Below, piece by piece: positions 35,374 through 44,807 of a stretch of 64,000 nt of DNA (its first letter is position 1; the number at the start of each line of letters is the position of its first letter). Source of the stretch: Dinoroseobacter sp049800835 (GTDB lineage: Bacteria > Pseudomonadota > Alphaproteobacteria > Rhodobacterales > Rhodobacteraceae); the NCBI RefSeq assembly GCF_049800835.1, contig NZ_JBNAFU010000001.1:1-64000 (forward strand). Direction: 5' to 3'. The position numbers and the translations under genes were made by a program. The notes under the pieces are model-generated. The model had not been told where the DNA came from. It ran no database searches and worked only from the letters and a program-made list of their open reading frames with translations.

Positions 35374-36828
35374 ATGCGGATTCGCGAGGCTCTCACATTC
35401 GACGACGTTCTATTGGTCCCGGCGGCCAGCACGGTGCTGCCGTCGGATGCCGACACGCGCACGCAGGTGACCAAGTCGATCCAGTTGAACATCCCGCTGC
35501 TCAGTTCCGCCATGGATACGGTGACCGAGGCGCGGATGGCGATTGCAATGGCGCAGGCGGGCGGCATGGGCGTACTGCACCGGAACCTGACGGTGGACGA
35601 GCAGCAGAAACAGGTGCGGCAGGTCAAACGCTTTGAATCCGGCGTGGTCTACAACCCCGTCACCTTGCGCGCCGACCAGACACTGGCGGACGCCAAGGCC
35701 CTGATGGATCGCTACAAGATCACCGGGTTTCCGGTGATCGACGACGCGCGGCAGATCGTCGGGATCGTTACCAACCGCGATATGCGGTTTGCCACGGATG
35801 ACAGCACGCCGGTCTCCGTGATGATGACCTCCAACGATCTGGCGATCCTGCGAGAGCCTGCCGATCTTGAGGAAGCCCGCTCGCTGATGCGGGCACGGCG
35901 GATCGAAAAAATTCTGATCGTCGACAAGAACGGCAAGCTGACCGGGTTGCTGACCATCAAGGACATCGAGCAGGCGGTGCTGAACCCGCAGGCCTGCAAG
36001 GACGAGTTGGGCCGCCTGCGCGTGGCGGCGGCCACGACCGTGGGGGATGCCGGGTTCGAGCGCACCGAGGCGCTGGTCGATGCGGGCGTTGACCTGGTGG
36101 TGATCGACACCGCGCACGGGCATTCCGAAGGTGTTGCGCGCGCGGTGGAACGGGTCAAGAAGCTCAGCAATACCGTGCAGGTGGTCGCTGGCAACGTGGC
36201 GACCGGCGAGGCGACGCGCGCCCTGATCGGCGCGGGGGCGGACGCGGTGAAGGTCGGGATTGGTCCCGGGTCCATCTGCACCACGCGGATCGTGGCCGGC
36301 GTCGGTGTGCCGCAACTGACCGCCATCATGGATTGCGCCGAAGGCGCGGCAGATACTGGCACTCCGGTGATTGCGGATGGTGGCATCAAGTATTCGGGCG
36401 ATTTTGCCAAGGCCATTGCCGCCGGTGCGCACTGCGCCATGGTTGGCAGCATGATCGCGGGCACGGACGAATCCCCCGGCGAGGTCATCCTGTATCAGGG
36501 CCGGTCGTTCAAATCCTATCGGGGGATGGGGTCTCTCGGAGCGATGGCACGCGGTTCGGCGGACCGGTATTTCCAGAAAGACGCCGCCTCTGACAAACTG
36601 GTGCCCGAAGGCATCGAAGGGCAGGTGCCCTACAAGGGCTCTGCGGGCGCGGTCGTGCACCAGTTGGTCGGCGGGTTGCGGGCCGCGATGGGCTATACCG
36701 GGGCGGAAACCATCGACCAAATGCGCACACAGGCGAATTTCGTGCGGATCACCGGGTCGGGCCTGAAGGAAAGCCATGTCCACGATGTGCAGATCACCCG
36801 CGAGAGCCCGAATTACCGGCTGGGATAG
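35374..36828 (+). CDS. guaB: IMP dehydrogenase
   Basis: Oxidises IMP to XMP with NAD, the committed step of GMP synthesis. 484 residues from ATG 35374, after AGGAG; ATG 35353 is an in-frame alternative. The barrel starts REALTFDDVLLVPA, two CBS domains occupy roughly residues 90-205, and catalytic C302 lies in GIGPGSICTTR, followed by the YRGMGSLGAM flap. The rsmB gene follows by 6 bases on the same strand. Confidence 0.97.
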   Translation: MRIREALTFDDVLLVPAASTVLPSDADTRTQVTKSIQLNIPLLSSAMDTVTEARMAIAMAQAGGMGVLHRNLTVDEQQKQVRQVKRFESGVVYNPVTLRADQTLADAKALMDRYKITGFPVIDDARQIVGIVTNRDMRFATDDSTPVSVMMTSNDLAILREPADLEEARSLMRARRIEKILIVDKNGKLTGLLTIKDIEQAVLNPQACKDELGRLRVAAATTVGDAGFERTEALVDAGVDLVVIDTAHGHSEGVARAVERVKKLSNTVQVVAGNVATGEATRALIGAGADAVKVGIGPGSICTTRIVAGVGVPQLTAIMDCAEGAADTGTPVIADGGIKYSGDFAKAIAAGAHCAMVGSMIAGTDESPGEVILYQGRSFKSYRGMGSLGAMARGSADRYFQKDAASDKLVPEGIEGQVPYKGSAGAVVHQLVGGLRAAMGYTGAETIDQMRTQANFVRITGSGLKESHVHDVQITRESPNYRLG

Positions 36829-36834
36829 GCGCGC

Positions 36835-38010
36835 ATGACGCCCGCAGCGCGCGTGCAGGCCGCCATCGACGTTCTGGATCAGGTGCTGGATGGCGCGCCC
36901 GCGGAACGCGCGTTGACCCGGTGGGCGCGGTCCAGCCGTTTTGCGGGATCAAAGGATCGCGCAGCCGTGCGCGACCATGTATTCGATGCCCTGCGCCGAC
37001 GCGAGAGCGCAGCCTGGGCCGGCGGCGGTTTGACCGGGCGCGGCCTCATGCTGGGTGTGCTGCGGTTGCAGGGGGTCGATCCGAGCACAGTGTTCACCGG
37101 CGCAGGATACGGGCCCGCGCCCCTTTCTGTTTCCGAGGCGTCATCGGTGCGCGATCCCGCCGCCGCGCCGGAGGCAGCGCAGCATGACGTGCCCGCGTGG
37201 ATGTTGCCCCTGTTCAAGGAGGGACTGGGGAAGGACTGGCGTGCGGTGCTGCCGCTGTTCGTAGCGCGCGCGCCGCTCGATTTGCGGGTCAACACCTTGC
37301 GGGTGGATCTGGCCGATGCGCAAGAGGCGCTGGCGCTGGAGGGGGTCGAAACCCGGGTCATCGACGGTGTGCCCACAGCCCTGAGGGTCACGCGCGGGGC
37401 GCGGCATGTGGCACGGTCTCGCGCTTTTGCGCAGGGTCTGGTGGAGGTTCAGGATGCCTCCAGCCAGGCGGCGGTGCTGGCCTGCGGCGTGACGCAGGGC
37501 GCACAGGTTATGGACTATTGTGCGGGTGGTGGGGGCAAGGCGCTGGCGCTTGCAGCTCTTAGCAGGGCACCGGTGATGGTCCATGATGTGGATGCGGCCC
37601 GAATGGGCGATATCCCCATCCGCGCAGAACGCGCCGGGGCGCTGTGCCCGATCTGGGATGGACAGGGCCGGTTTGACCTCGTGTTCGTCGATGCGCCGTG
37701 CAGCGGCAGTGGGACATGGCGGCGCGCGCCCGATGCGAAATGGCGGCTGACGCCGGACCGGTTGGCCGAGTTGACCGCGCTGCAAGCGCAGGTTCTGAAC
37801 GAAGCGGCGCAAGCGGTGGCCCCTGGCGGCCGCCTTGCTTACGCAACCTGTTCGGTTTTCGCCGACGAGAATGGCGCGCAGGTGACGGCGTTTTGTGCTG
37901 CCGACCCCGCATGGTCCGTGGTGGCGCAACACCAGTTCGATCCGCGCAGTGCAGGCGATGGGTTTTTCCTCGCCATTCTGGAACGCCAATCCGGAGCGCA
38001 ACAACTTTAG
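36835..38010 (+). CDS. rsmB: RsmB-like rRNA cytosine-C5 methyltransferase
   Basis: SAM-dependent m5C methyltransferase of the NOL1/NOP2/Sun family, 391 residues. The N-terminal part (1-130) is a reduced NusB-like RNA-binding domain (SKDRAAVRDHVFDALRRR). The catalytic domain has YCAGGGGKALALA (SAM), DAPCSGSGTWRR (release Cys) and ATCSVF (nucleophile Cys). Shorter than E. coli RsmB (429). It probably modifies 16S rRNA. Starts 6 bases after guaB, so the two are likely cotranscribed. Confidence 0.87.
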   Translation: MTPAARVQAAIDVLDQVLDGAPAERALTRWARSSRFAGSKDRAAVRDHVFDALRRRESAAWAGGGLTGRGLMLGVLRLQGVDPSTVFTGAGYGPAPLSVSEASSVRDPAAAPEAAQHDVPAWMLPLFKEGLGKDWRAVLPLFVARAPLDLRVNTLRVDLADAQEALALEGVETRVIDGVPTALRVTRGARHVARSRAFAQGLVEVQDASSQAAVLACGVTQGAQVMDYCAGGGGKALALAALSRAPVMVHDVDAARMGDIPIRAERAGALCPIWDGQGRFDLVFVDAPCSGSGTWRRAPDAKWRLTPDRLAELTALQAQVLNEAAQAVAPGGRLAYATCSVFADENGAQVTAFCAADPAWSVVAQHQFDPRSAGDGFFLAILERQSGAQQL

Positions 38011-38028
38011 GTTGAAAATGCGATCGTG

Positions 38029-38043
38029 TTAATCCACGGTTAA
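38029..38043 (+). promoter_or_regulatory. CtrA box upstream of cckA
   Basis: TTAA-TCCACGG-TTAA is an exact match to the alphaproteobacterial CtrA consensus TTAA-N7-TTAA, lying 45 bases before the cckA start. CckA controls CtrA phosphorylation through ChpT, so this would be a feedback loop. Confidence 0.65.
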
Positions 38044-38087
38044 GCGGAGATCGCGTTTCTTGAAGCAGGTTAAGTGCGGAGTGCGCG

Positions 38088-40439
38088 TTGGCACGCTGGA
38101 AGGTCAAAGACAAAATCTCCCCGATTCTTGCGATGATACAGCGTCGCAAGAAGGCCGCCTTGGCGTGCTCGGGCGGGATTGGCATCGGCTTGGCCACGGT
38201 GCTGTTGTCCGGATATGCCGAAACAATCGGCATTCTGGTATCCCTGACACTTCTGGCCGTACCCCTATTGCAGGAGGCGCAGCGGCTTTGGGCGACGCGC
38301 CCGACCGATCCGAAACTCACTGCGGTGTTTTCGTTTCTGGAGGATGACCGCGTGCCCTCGCTCGCGTTGGACCCGGATCAGGACGTGATCTGGATGAATT
38401 CCGCTGCGCGGCACGCGTATCCGGACCTTGCGACAAAGGGCGTCGCAAAAGCACTTGAAGGTCTCAGCAAGGAGATTGCGCCGGCGGTGCGGCGTTTGCG
38501 GCGGGCGGCGTCGCTCGGACGGGTCGCGGACGAGGCTCTCGTGACCCGCCATGGGCACGTCCGGCTGGTGATGCGCGGCTACAAGGGCGATACCCATCTG
38601 CTGCGGATCGAGCCCGTCGCAATGCGCGAGGAGGCGAGCCTGTCTCACGGACCGGTGCCGATGCTCTCCGTCAGCCGGTCTGGAACGGTGCTGGCCATGA
38701 ACGAAGCGCTGCGACGGCATCTGGGCAAACGTGCGCGCCGGGTGGAGGATGTGTTCGTGGCCCCCCCCGCCATCGGAGATACCAGCGCGGTGTTGCGGTC
38801 CGAAAGCGCCGACATGCCGGTGCTGCTGCACCAGCGTCCCCTCAGCGCCGGGCGGCGCGAGATTGCCGTTATCCCGACACCGGAGATGACGCCCGCGGCG
38901 CCGCTTGACGGGTTGGAGACAATCCCGGTTGCGGTTCTGAAGCTGTCCAAGACCGGCGCGATCCTCGACAGCAACCGGGCTGCGCGCCAGTTGCTGAACA
39001 TGACCAACACCGGGGAGGGCGCGTTGTTTTCCGAACTCGTCACCGGGTTGGGGCGGTCGGTATCGGAATGGCTCACGGATGCTTTCCAGGCGCATCATCC
39101 CTTGCAGCCCGAGGTGATGCGGCTGCGCGACACGGCGCAGGAAAGCTATCTGCAAGTGACTCTGAGCCGGACAGATGGCCCCAATGGCGCGGCGCTGATG
39201 GCGGTTCTGCACGACGCGACGGAGCTGAAGACGCTTGAAGCCCAGTTTGTCCAGAGCCAGAAAATGCAAGCCATCGGACAGCTTGCTGGCGGCGTGGCAC
39301 ATGACTTCAACAACTTGCTGACCGCGATTTCGGGCCATTGCGACCTGATCCTGCTGCGCCACGATCAGGGGGATCCGGATTATGGCGACCTGTTGCAGAT
39401 CAACCAGAACGCCAACCGCGCGGCGAGCCTCGTCGGCCAGTTGCTGGCATTCTCACGCAAACAGACGCTCCAGCCGGAGATCCTCGACATTCGCGATACG
39501 TTGTCGGACCTGACGCATTTGCTGAACCGGCTCGTCGGGGAAAAAGTACAGCTGACGCTGGTGAACGAACCGGACCTTGCGCATCTGCGGGCGGACAAGC
39601 GCCAGCTTGAACAGGTTTTGATGAACCTCGTGGTAAATGCGCGCGACGCAATGCCCGATGGCGGTGAAATCATCGTGGAAACCAAGTCGGTGAACCTTGA
39701 CGAACCGGTGACGCGCGCGCGGGTGACCCTGCCTGCGGGCGACTACATCTGCGTCACCGTCACCGATCAGGGTGTCGGCATCCCGCGCGACAAGATCGGT
39801 AAGATATTCGAGCCCTTCTACACCACAAAGCGCACGGGCGAGGGGACGGGGTTGGGTCTTTCGACCGCCTACGGAATCGTGAAGCAATCGGGCGGCTTCA
39901 TTTTCGCCGAAAGCGTTGTCGGAAAGGGCACGGCATTCGAATTGTTCTTTCCGGCGCATCATGCCGTGGCGTCCGCAACCCCGGTCGGCGTCATGCAGGA
40001 CGAGGCGCGCGGCAACAGCGCCGGCGAGGGTGTGGTGCTGTTGGTCGAAGACGAAGCGCCCGTGCGGGCGTTTGCCGCCCGCGCCCTGCGTCTGAACGGC
40101 TTCACCGTGCTGGAGGCTGAGAATGGCGAGATGGCCCTCCACCTGCTGGAAAACCCCAGCCTGAGCGTCGATCTTTTCGTTTCGGATGTGGTAATGCCGG
40201 GCGTGGACGGGCCGACATGGGTACGCGAGGCGCTCAAGTCGCGCGAAGGGACGCCTGTGGTCTTCATGTCGGGCTATGCCGAGGACCTTCTGCCGGGGGC
40301 CGAAGCCGAATTGCCGAATTCCACGTTTTTGCAGAAGCCGTTCTCACTCAAGCAACTCACTGCAACGGTTCACAGCCGGATCGGCACCGGGGCTGCGCCG
40401 ACCGCGCTGCCCGAGCCTGCACCGTCAGAGGTCGCCTGA
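38088..40439 (+). CDS. cckA: CckA hybrid histidine kinase
   Basis: Membrane hybrid kinase/phosphatase that feeds phosphate to ChpT and then CtrA; in Rhodobacterales this governs motility, gene transfer agent and related traits. 783 residues from TTG 38088, with GGAG six bases upstream. Two N-terminal helices (about 24-62), PAS-like regions to about 390, HisKA with H405 in GGVAHDFNNLL, HATPase with NARDAMPDGG and GEGTGLGLSTAYGI, and a receiver with D700 in VSDVVMPG. All CckA-specific motifs are intact. No ATG lies near the start; the TTG may limit expression. Confidence 0.95.
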   Translation: MARWKVKDKISPILAMIQRRKKAALACSGGIGIGLATVLLSGYAETIGILVSLTLLAVPLLQEAQRLWATRPTDPKLTAVFSFLEDDRVPSLALDPDQDVIWMNSAARHAYPDLATKGVAKALEGLSKEIAPAVRRLRRAASLGRVADEALVTRHGHVRLVMRGYKGDTHLLRIEPVAMREEASLSHGPVPMLSVSRSGTVLAMNEALRRHLGKRARRVEDVFVAPPAIGDTSAVLRSESADMPVLLHQRPLSAGRREIAVIPTPEMTPAAPLDGLETIPVAVLKLSKTGAILDSNRAARQLLNMTNTGEGALFSELVTGLGRSVSEWLTDAFQAHHPLQPEVMRLRDTAQESYLQVTLSRTDGPNGAALMAVLHDATELKTLEAQFVQSQKMQAIGQLAGGVAHDFNNLLTAISGHCDLILLRHDQGDPDYGDLLQINQNANRAASLVGQLLAFSRKQTLQPEILDIRDTLSDLTHLLNRLVGEKVQLTLVNEPDLAHLRADKRQLEQVLMNLVVNARDAMPDGGEIIVETKSVNLDEPVTRARVTLPAGDYICVTVTDQGVGIPRDKIGKIFEPFYTTKRTGEGTGLGLSTAYGIVKQSGGFIFAESVVGKGTAFELFFPAHHAVASATPVGVMQDEARGNSAGEGVVLLVEDEAPVRAFAARALRLNGFTVLEAENGEMALHLLENPSLSVDLFVSDVVMPGVDGPTWVREALKSREGTPVVFMSGYAEDLLPGAEAELPNSTFLQKPFSLKQLTATVHSRIGTGAAPTALPEPAPSEVA

Positions 40440-40452
40440 GCGGCCTGAGGTG

Positions 40453-40467
40453 ATAACCTCTTGTTAA
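40453..40467 (+). promoter_or_regulatory. Near-consensus CtrA box between cckA and recA
   Basis: ATAA-CCTCTTG-TTAA matches TTAA-N7-TTAA at 7 of 8 fixed positions, and continues as TTAACCA like strong CtrA sites. It lies 150 bases before recA, upstream of the LexA boxes. Confidence 0.4.
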
Positions 40468-40528
40468 CCAATGATTGTCAGGCTGATGCCTGCAGGCCCG
40501 TTCGGCCTGTGCTTTTTCATCTTGCAAT

Positions 40529-40569
40529 GTTCTCTTTTTGATCTCATAAAATGGGAACAAGGCAAGAAC
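40529..40569 (+). promoter_or_regulatory. LexA (SOS) boxes before recA
   Basis: GAAC-AAGGCAA-GAAC (40555-40569) is a perfect alphaproteobacterial LexA box, the reverse complement of GTTC-N7-GTTC. GTTC-TCTTTTT-GATC (40529-40543) is a second with one change. TTGCAA (40522-40527) and CATAAA (40545-40550) at 17-base spacing are a likely promoter, so one box lies in the spacer and the other just downstream. Confidence 0.8.
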
Positions 40570-40617
40570 AAAGCAGTATTTGCCGGGCGCGGCCGGGCAT
40601 GAAATAAGGGGCTGACC

Positions 40618-41700
40618 ATGGCTATAGAGAGTCTTCTCGACGTGACGAACAAAGGTAATTCGGACAAGCAGAAGGCGCTCGACAGCGCGCTTGCCCAGAT
40701 CGAACGCCAGTTTGGCAAAGGCTCCATCATGAAGCTCGGGGCGGACAGCCCTGTTGCCGAAATCGAGGCAACGTCAACCGGCTCGCTCGGTCTGGACATT
40801 GCCCTGGGTATCGGCGGTCTGCCCAAGGGCCGCATCATCGAGATTTACGGGCCGGAAAGTTCCGGCAAGACCACGCTGACCCTGCATTGCGTGGCCGAAG
40901 AACAAAAAAAAGGCGGTGTGTGCGCGTTTGTGGATGCCGAGCACGCGCTTGACCCGCAATACGCCCGCAAGCTGGGCGTCGATCTGGACGAACTTCTGAT
41001 CTCGCAGCCAGATACCGGAGAGCAGGCGCTTGAAATCACCGACACACTGGTGCGCTCCGGTGCGGTCAGCATGGTTGTCGTCGACTCGGTAGCGGCCCTG
41101 ACGCCGAAATCCGAACTCGAGGGGGACATGGGGGATGCGCAGGTGGGCGCACAGGCACGTTTGATGAGCCAGGCGATGCGGAAGCTGACGGGGTCCATCT
41201 CGAAATCCAACTGCATGGTGATCTTCATCAACCAGATCCGGATGAAGATCGGCGTCATGTTCGGATCGCCCGAAACAACGACGGGGGGCAATGCGCTCAA
41301 GTTTTACTCGTCCGTACGCCTCGATATCCGCCGCATCGGCGCGATCAAGGACCGCGACGAAGTGGTCGGCAACACGACCCGTGTCAAGGTGGTCAAGAAC
41401 AAGGTCGCCCCGCCGTTCAAGCAGGTCGAATTCGACATCATGTATGGCGAGGGCATTTCGAAAATGGGCGAGTTGCTCGACCTCGGCGTGAAGGCCGGTA
41501 TCGTGGAGAAGTCTGGCTCGTGGTTCTCCTACGGCGATGAACGCATCGGCCAGGGACGCAACAACGCCAAGGATTTCCTGAAGGAGAATCCAGCCGTAGC
41601 ACTTGATATCGAAGACAAGATTCGTGCGGCGCACGGCCTCGACTTCTCGATGCCGGAAGGCGCTGGTGCCGATGACGATGACGATCTTGTAGATGGCTGA
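40618..41700 (+). CDS. recA: Recombinase RecA
   Basis: Strand-exchange and LexA-coprotease protein, 360 residues. Walker A GPESSGKTT, MVVVDSVAALTPKSELEGDMGD, and the DNA-binding loop region NQIRMKIGVMFGSPETTTGG are all intact. The acidic tail ends in GADDDDDLVDG. AAGGGG precedes ATG 40618. Single gene with SOS control upstream and a terminator downstream. Confidence 0.98.
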   Translation: MAIESLLDVTNKGNSDKQKALDSALAQIERQFGKGSIMKLGADSPVAEIEATSTGSLGLDIALGIGGLPKGRIIEIYGPESSGKTTLTLHCVAEEQKKGGVCAFVDAEHALDPQYARKLGVDLDELLISQPDTGEQALEITDTLVRSGAVSMVVVDSVAALTPKSELEGDMGDAQVGAQARLMSQAMRKLTGSISKSNCMVIFINQIRMKIGVMFGSPETTTGGNALKFYSSVRLDIRRIGAIKDRDEVVGNTTRVKVVKNKVAPPFKQVEFDIMYGEGISKMGELLDLGVKAGIVEKSGSWFSYGDERIGQGRNNAKDFLKENPAVALDIEDKIRAAHGLDFSMPEGAGADDDDDLVDG

Positions 41701-41737
41701 CGCCTGACGCCCGAGACGGTTCGAAACATGCATGAGC

Positions 41738-41770
41738 AACGGCCCGGAGACACACCCTTCGGGCCGTTTT
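41738..41770 (+). terminator. Rho-independent terminator after recA
   Basis: 9-bp stem AACGGCCCG / CGGGCCGTT with a 13-base loop, followed by TTT. It lies 38 bases after the recA stop and about 75 bases before alaS. Confidence 0.8.
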
Positions 41771-41845
41771 GCATGGGCATAGGCGGTGGACAGCGATTTG
41801 TCCCACGGCTACACCGGGTGGACCCAAGTCAGACCGGATACCCTG

Positions 41846-44512
41846 ATGCCGAGCCTTAACGATATTCGTACCACTTTCCTTGACTATTTCGGCAGCAACG
41901 ATCACGCGGTGGTCGACAGCTCGCCGCTTGTGCCGCGCAATGATCCGACGTTGATGTTCACCAACGCGGGCATGGTCCAATTCAAGAACGTCTTTACCGG
42001 GCTCGAGACGCGCGATTACACCCGGGCCACGACCAGCCAGAAATGCGTCCGCGCCGGTGGCAAGCACAACGACCTGGACAATGTCGGATATACCGCGCGG
42101 CACCATACCTTCTTTGAAATGCTGGGCAATTTCAGCTTTGGGGACTATTTCAAGGAAGACGCGATCCCCTTTGCCTGGGACCTGATCACCAAGGAATTCG
42201 GCATCAACAAGGACCGGTTGCTGGTTACGGTCTATCACACCGATAACGAGGCCGCGGAAATCTGGAAAAAGCACGCGGGCCTGCCGGATGACCGGATCAT
42301 TCGCATTCCCACGAACGACAATTTCTGGATGATGGGGCCGACGGGGCCGTGCGGCCCGTGTACCGAAATCTTCTATGACCACGGCGACCATATCTGGGGT
42401 GGCCCCCCGGGCAGCCCCGAAGAGGACGGCGACCGGTTCATCGAGATCTGGAACCTCGTCTTCATGCAGTTCGAGCAGTTCGAGGACGGCACGCGTGACC
42501 CGCTGCCGAAACCGTCGATCGACACTGGCATGGGGTTGGAACGGATCGCCGCCTTGCTGCAGGGCAGCCACGACAATTATGACACCGATTTGTTCAAGGC
42601 GCTGATCGAGGCGTCGGCGCATGCCACGTCGGTCGATCCGTACGGGGATCGCAACGTGCATCACCGGGTGATTGCGGACCATCTGCGATCCACGTCGTTC
42701 CTGATCGCGGATGGGGTGATGCCCTCGAACGAGGGGCGGGGGTATGTGCTGCGTCGGATCATGCGTCGTGCGATGCGGCATGCGCACCTGTTGGGCGCGG
42801 CGGATCCGTTGATGCACCGTCTGGTCCCGGCGCTTGTCGGTCAGATGGGGCAGGCCTACCCGGAACTGGGCCGTGCGCAGGCCCTGATCGAGGAGACGCT
42901 GCTGCTGGAGGAGACGCGGTTCCGCCAGACACTGGACCGTGGGCTCAAGCTGCTGGACGAGGAATTGGCGCAGTTGCCCGAGGCCGCAGCATTGCCGGGC
43001 AAAACGGCATTCAAGCTGTATGACACGTACGGGTTTCCGCTGGATCTGACGCAGGATGCGCTGCGCGAGAAAGGCCGCGAGGTCGAGACGGACGGGTTTG
43101 ATGCCGCGATGGAGGCGCAGAAGGCCAAGGCGCGGGCGGCGTGGTCTGGCTCGGGGGAAGCCGCGGACGCGAGCGTATGGTTCGACATTCAGGAAGCGCA
43201 CGGGACGACGGAGTTTCTGGGCTACGACACCGAGGTTGCCGAAGGGCAGGTTCTGGCTCTGGTCGTGGACGGGGCACAAGTTGATGCGATTGCGGCCGGG
43301 TCTGAAGGGTGGGTCGTGCTGAACCAGACCCCGTTCTACGCCGAAAGCGGCGGTCAGGTGGGCGATAGCGGCAGTTATCTGACGACAGAGGACTCCGGCA
43401 GCATCGCCGATACGCAGAAGATGGGCGGCGGTGTGTTTGCGCACAAGGTGACGTGCGGCAAGACCGGGTTGAAGAAGGGAGACGTGCTGGAGTTGCGTGT
43501 GGATCACGCACGGCGCAGCGATATACGCGCCAACCATTCGGCAACGCACCTTCTGCATGAGGCGCTGCGGCAAACACTTGGTGAGCACGTGGCGCAGCGC
43601 GGCTCCTTGAATGCGCCTGATCGCCTGAGGTTCGATTTCAGCCACTCCGCGGCGCTGACTTTGGATCAGCTGGCGCAGGTCGAGGCGGATGTGAACGCCT
43701 ATATCCGTCAGAATTCTCGTGTCGAGACCCGGATCATGACCCCCGACGATGCGCGCGCGCTGGGGGCGCAGGCCTTGTTCGGCGAGAAATACGGCGACGA
43801 GGTGCGTGTCGTGTCGATGGGCCAGCAGGCCAATTCCGGCAAAGGCGTTCAGGGCCAGACGTATTCACTGGAGCTATGCGGCGGTACGCATGTGCGCCAG
43901 ACCGGCGATATCGGCGTGTTCGTCACGCTCGGCGACAGCGCATCCTCCTCCGGGGTTCGTCGGATCGAGGCGCTGACCGGCGCGGCGGCGTTCGCGTATC
44001 TGAGCCAGCAGGACAACCGGTTGGCGGAAACTGCGTTGAGCCTGAAGGCGCAGCCGGGCGATGTGCCCGAGCGGGTGCGCGCGCTTCTGGAGGAGCGAAA
44101 ATCCCTGCAGAACGAAGTGGCGCAATTGCGCCGTGAACTGGCCATGGCTGGAGGCGCGTCCGGGGCAGCCGGACCACAGGCGGAAGATGTGAACGGGGTT
44201 CGTTTCCTCGGTCAAAGCCTGTCGGGTGTGTCGGGCAAGGATCTGCCCGCGCTTATCGATGAACATAAGGCCCGCATGGGATCGGGAGCGATCGTGCTGA
44301 TTGCGGATGCGGGGGGCAAGGCTGCGGTGGCGGCTGGCGTCACGGCAGACATGACCGACCGCATCTCAGCCGTGGATCTCGTGCGCGCGGCAGTGGAGGC
44401 TTTGGGCGGCAAGGGCGGCGGTGGCCGTCCGGACATGGCACAGGGCGGGGGCAAGGACCCTGCGCAGGCCGAAGCGGCGCTCGCTGCGGCCAGAGCGGTA
44501 ATCGGAGGCTGA
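41846..44512 (+). CDS. alaS: Alanyl-tRNA synthetase
   Basis: Charges tRNA-Ala; 888 residues from ATG 41846, matching the usual alphaproteobacterial length. An upstream frame of 20 codons is open but has no support. Class II core motifs TFFEMLGNFSFGDYFKE and GPTGPCGPCTEI; the editing domain has HSATHLLHEAL and CGGTHVRQTGDIG (zinc His/Cys); the C-Ala domain ends with GGGGRPDMAQGGG. A DUF1330 gene follows after 3 bases. Confidence 0.97.
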   Translation: MPSLNDIRTTFLDYFGSNDHAVVDSSPLVPRNDPTLMFTNAGMVQFKNVFTGLETRDYTRATTSQKCVRAGGKHNDLDNVGYTARHHTFFEMLGNFSFGDYFKEDAIPFAWDLITKEFGINKDRLLVTVYHTDNEAAEIWKKHAGLPDDRIIRIPTNDNFWMMGPTGPCGPCTEIFYDHGDHIWGGPPGSPEEDGDRFIEIWNLVFMQFEQFEDGTRDPLPKPSIDTGMGLERIAALLQGSHDNYDTDLFKALIEASAHATSVDPYGDRNVHHRVIADHLRSTSFLIADGVMPSNEGRGYVLRRIMRRAMRHAHLLGAADPLMHRLVPALVGQMGQAYPELGRAQALIEETLLLEETRFRQTLDRGLKLLDEELAQLPEAAALPGKTAFKLYDTYGFPLDLTQDALREKGREVETDGFDAAMEAQKAKARAAWSGSGEAADASVWFDIQEAHGTTEFLGYDTEVAEGQVLALVVDGAQVDAIAAGSEGWVVLNQTPFYAESGGQVGDSGSYLTTEDSGSIADTQKMGGGVFAHKVTCGKTGLKKGDVLELRVDHARRSDIRANHSATHLLHEALRQTLGEHVAQRGSLNAPDRLRFDFSHSAALTLDQLAQVEADVNAYIRQNSRVETRIMTPDDARALGAQALFGEKYGDEVRVVSMGQQANSGKGVQGQTYSLELCGGTHVRQTGDIGVFVTLGDSASSSGVRRIEALTGAAAFAYLSQQDNRLAETALSLKAQPGDVPERVRALLEERKSLQNEVAQLRRELAMAGGASGAAGPQAEDVNGVRFLGQSLSGVSGKDLPALIDEHKARMGSGAIVLIADAGGKAAVAAGVTADMTDRISAVDLVRAAVEALGGKGGGGRPDMAQGGGKDPAQAEAALAAARAVIGG

Positions 44513-44515
44513 GAC

Positions 44516-44803
44516 ATGGGCGCACTCTGGATATCGCACGTGCACGTGACCGACCCGGACCAGTATGGCGAATACGCCAAACGCGCGACCGGCGCGATCG
44601 CGGCCTTTGGCGGCGTCTTTCTGGCGCGCGGAGGGGCGTACACGCAAATGGAAGGCCCGACGCGCGAGCGCAACGTCGTGGTCCGGTTCGAAAGCCGCGC
44701 GCAGGCCGAGGCATGCTATGCCTCGCCCGCCTATCAAGAGGCGCTGAGTTTTGCCAAAGCCGCGTCCGAGCGGGAACTGGTGATCGTCGAGGAACTCGAC
44801 TAG
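44516..44803 (+). CDS. DUF1330 family protein
   Basis: A 95-residue ferredoxin-like alpha/beta-barrel dimer protein: WISHVHVTDPDQYGEYAKRA, GGVFLARGGA, and RFESRAQAEACYASPAYQEA are typical DUF1330 motifs. No enzyme activity is established for the family. It begins 3 bases after alaS, so it is probably cotranscribed with it. Confidence 0.88.
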   Translation: MGALWISHVHVTDPDQYGEYAKRATGAIAAFGGVFLARGGAYTQMEGPTRERNVVVRFESRAQAEACYASPAYQEALSFAKAASERELVIVEELD

Positions 44804-44807
44804 GCGG

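Noticed and set aside
41438..43645. 735-codon minus-strand open frame
   Set aside because: Antisense to recA and alaS.
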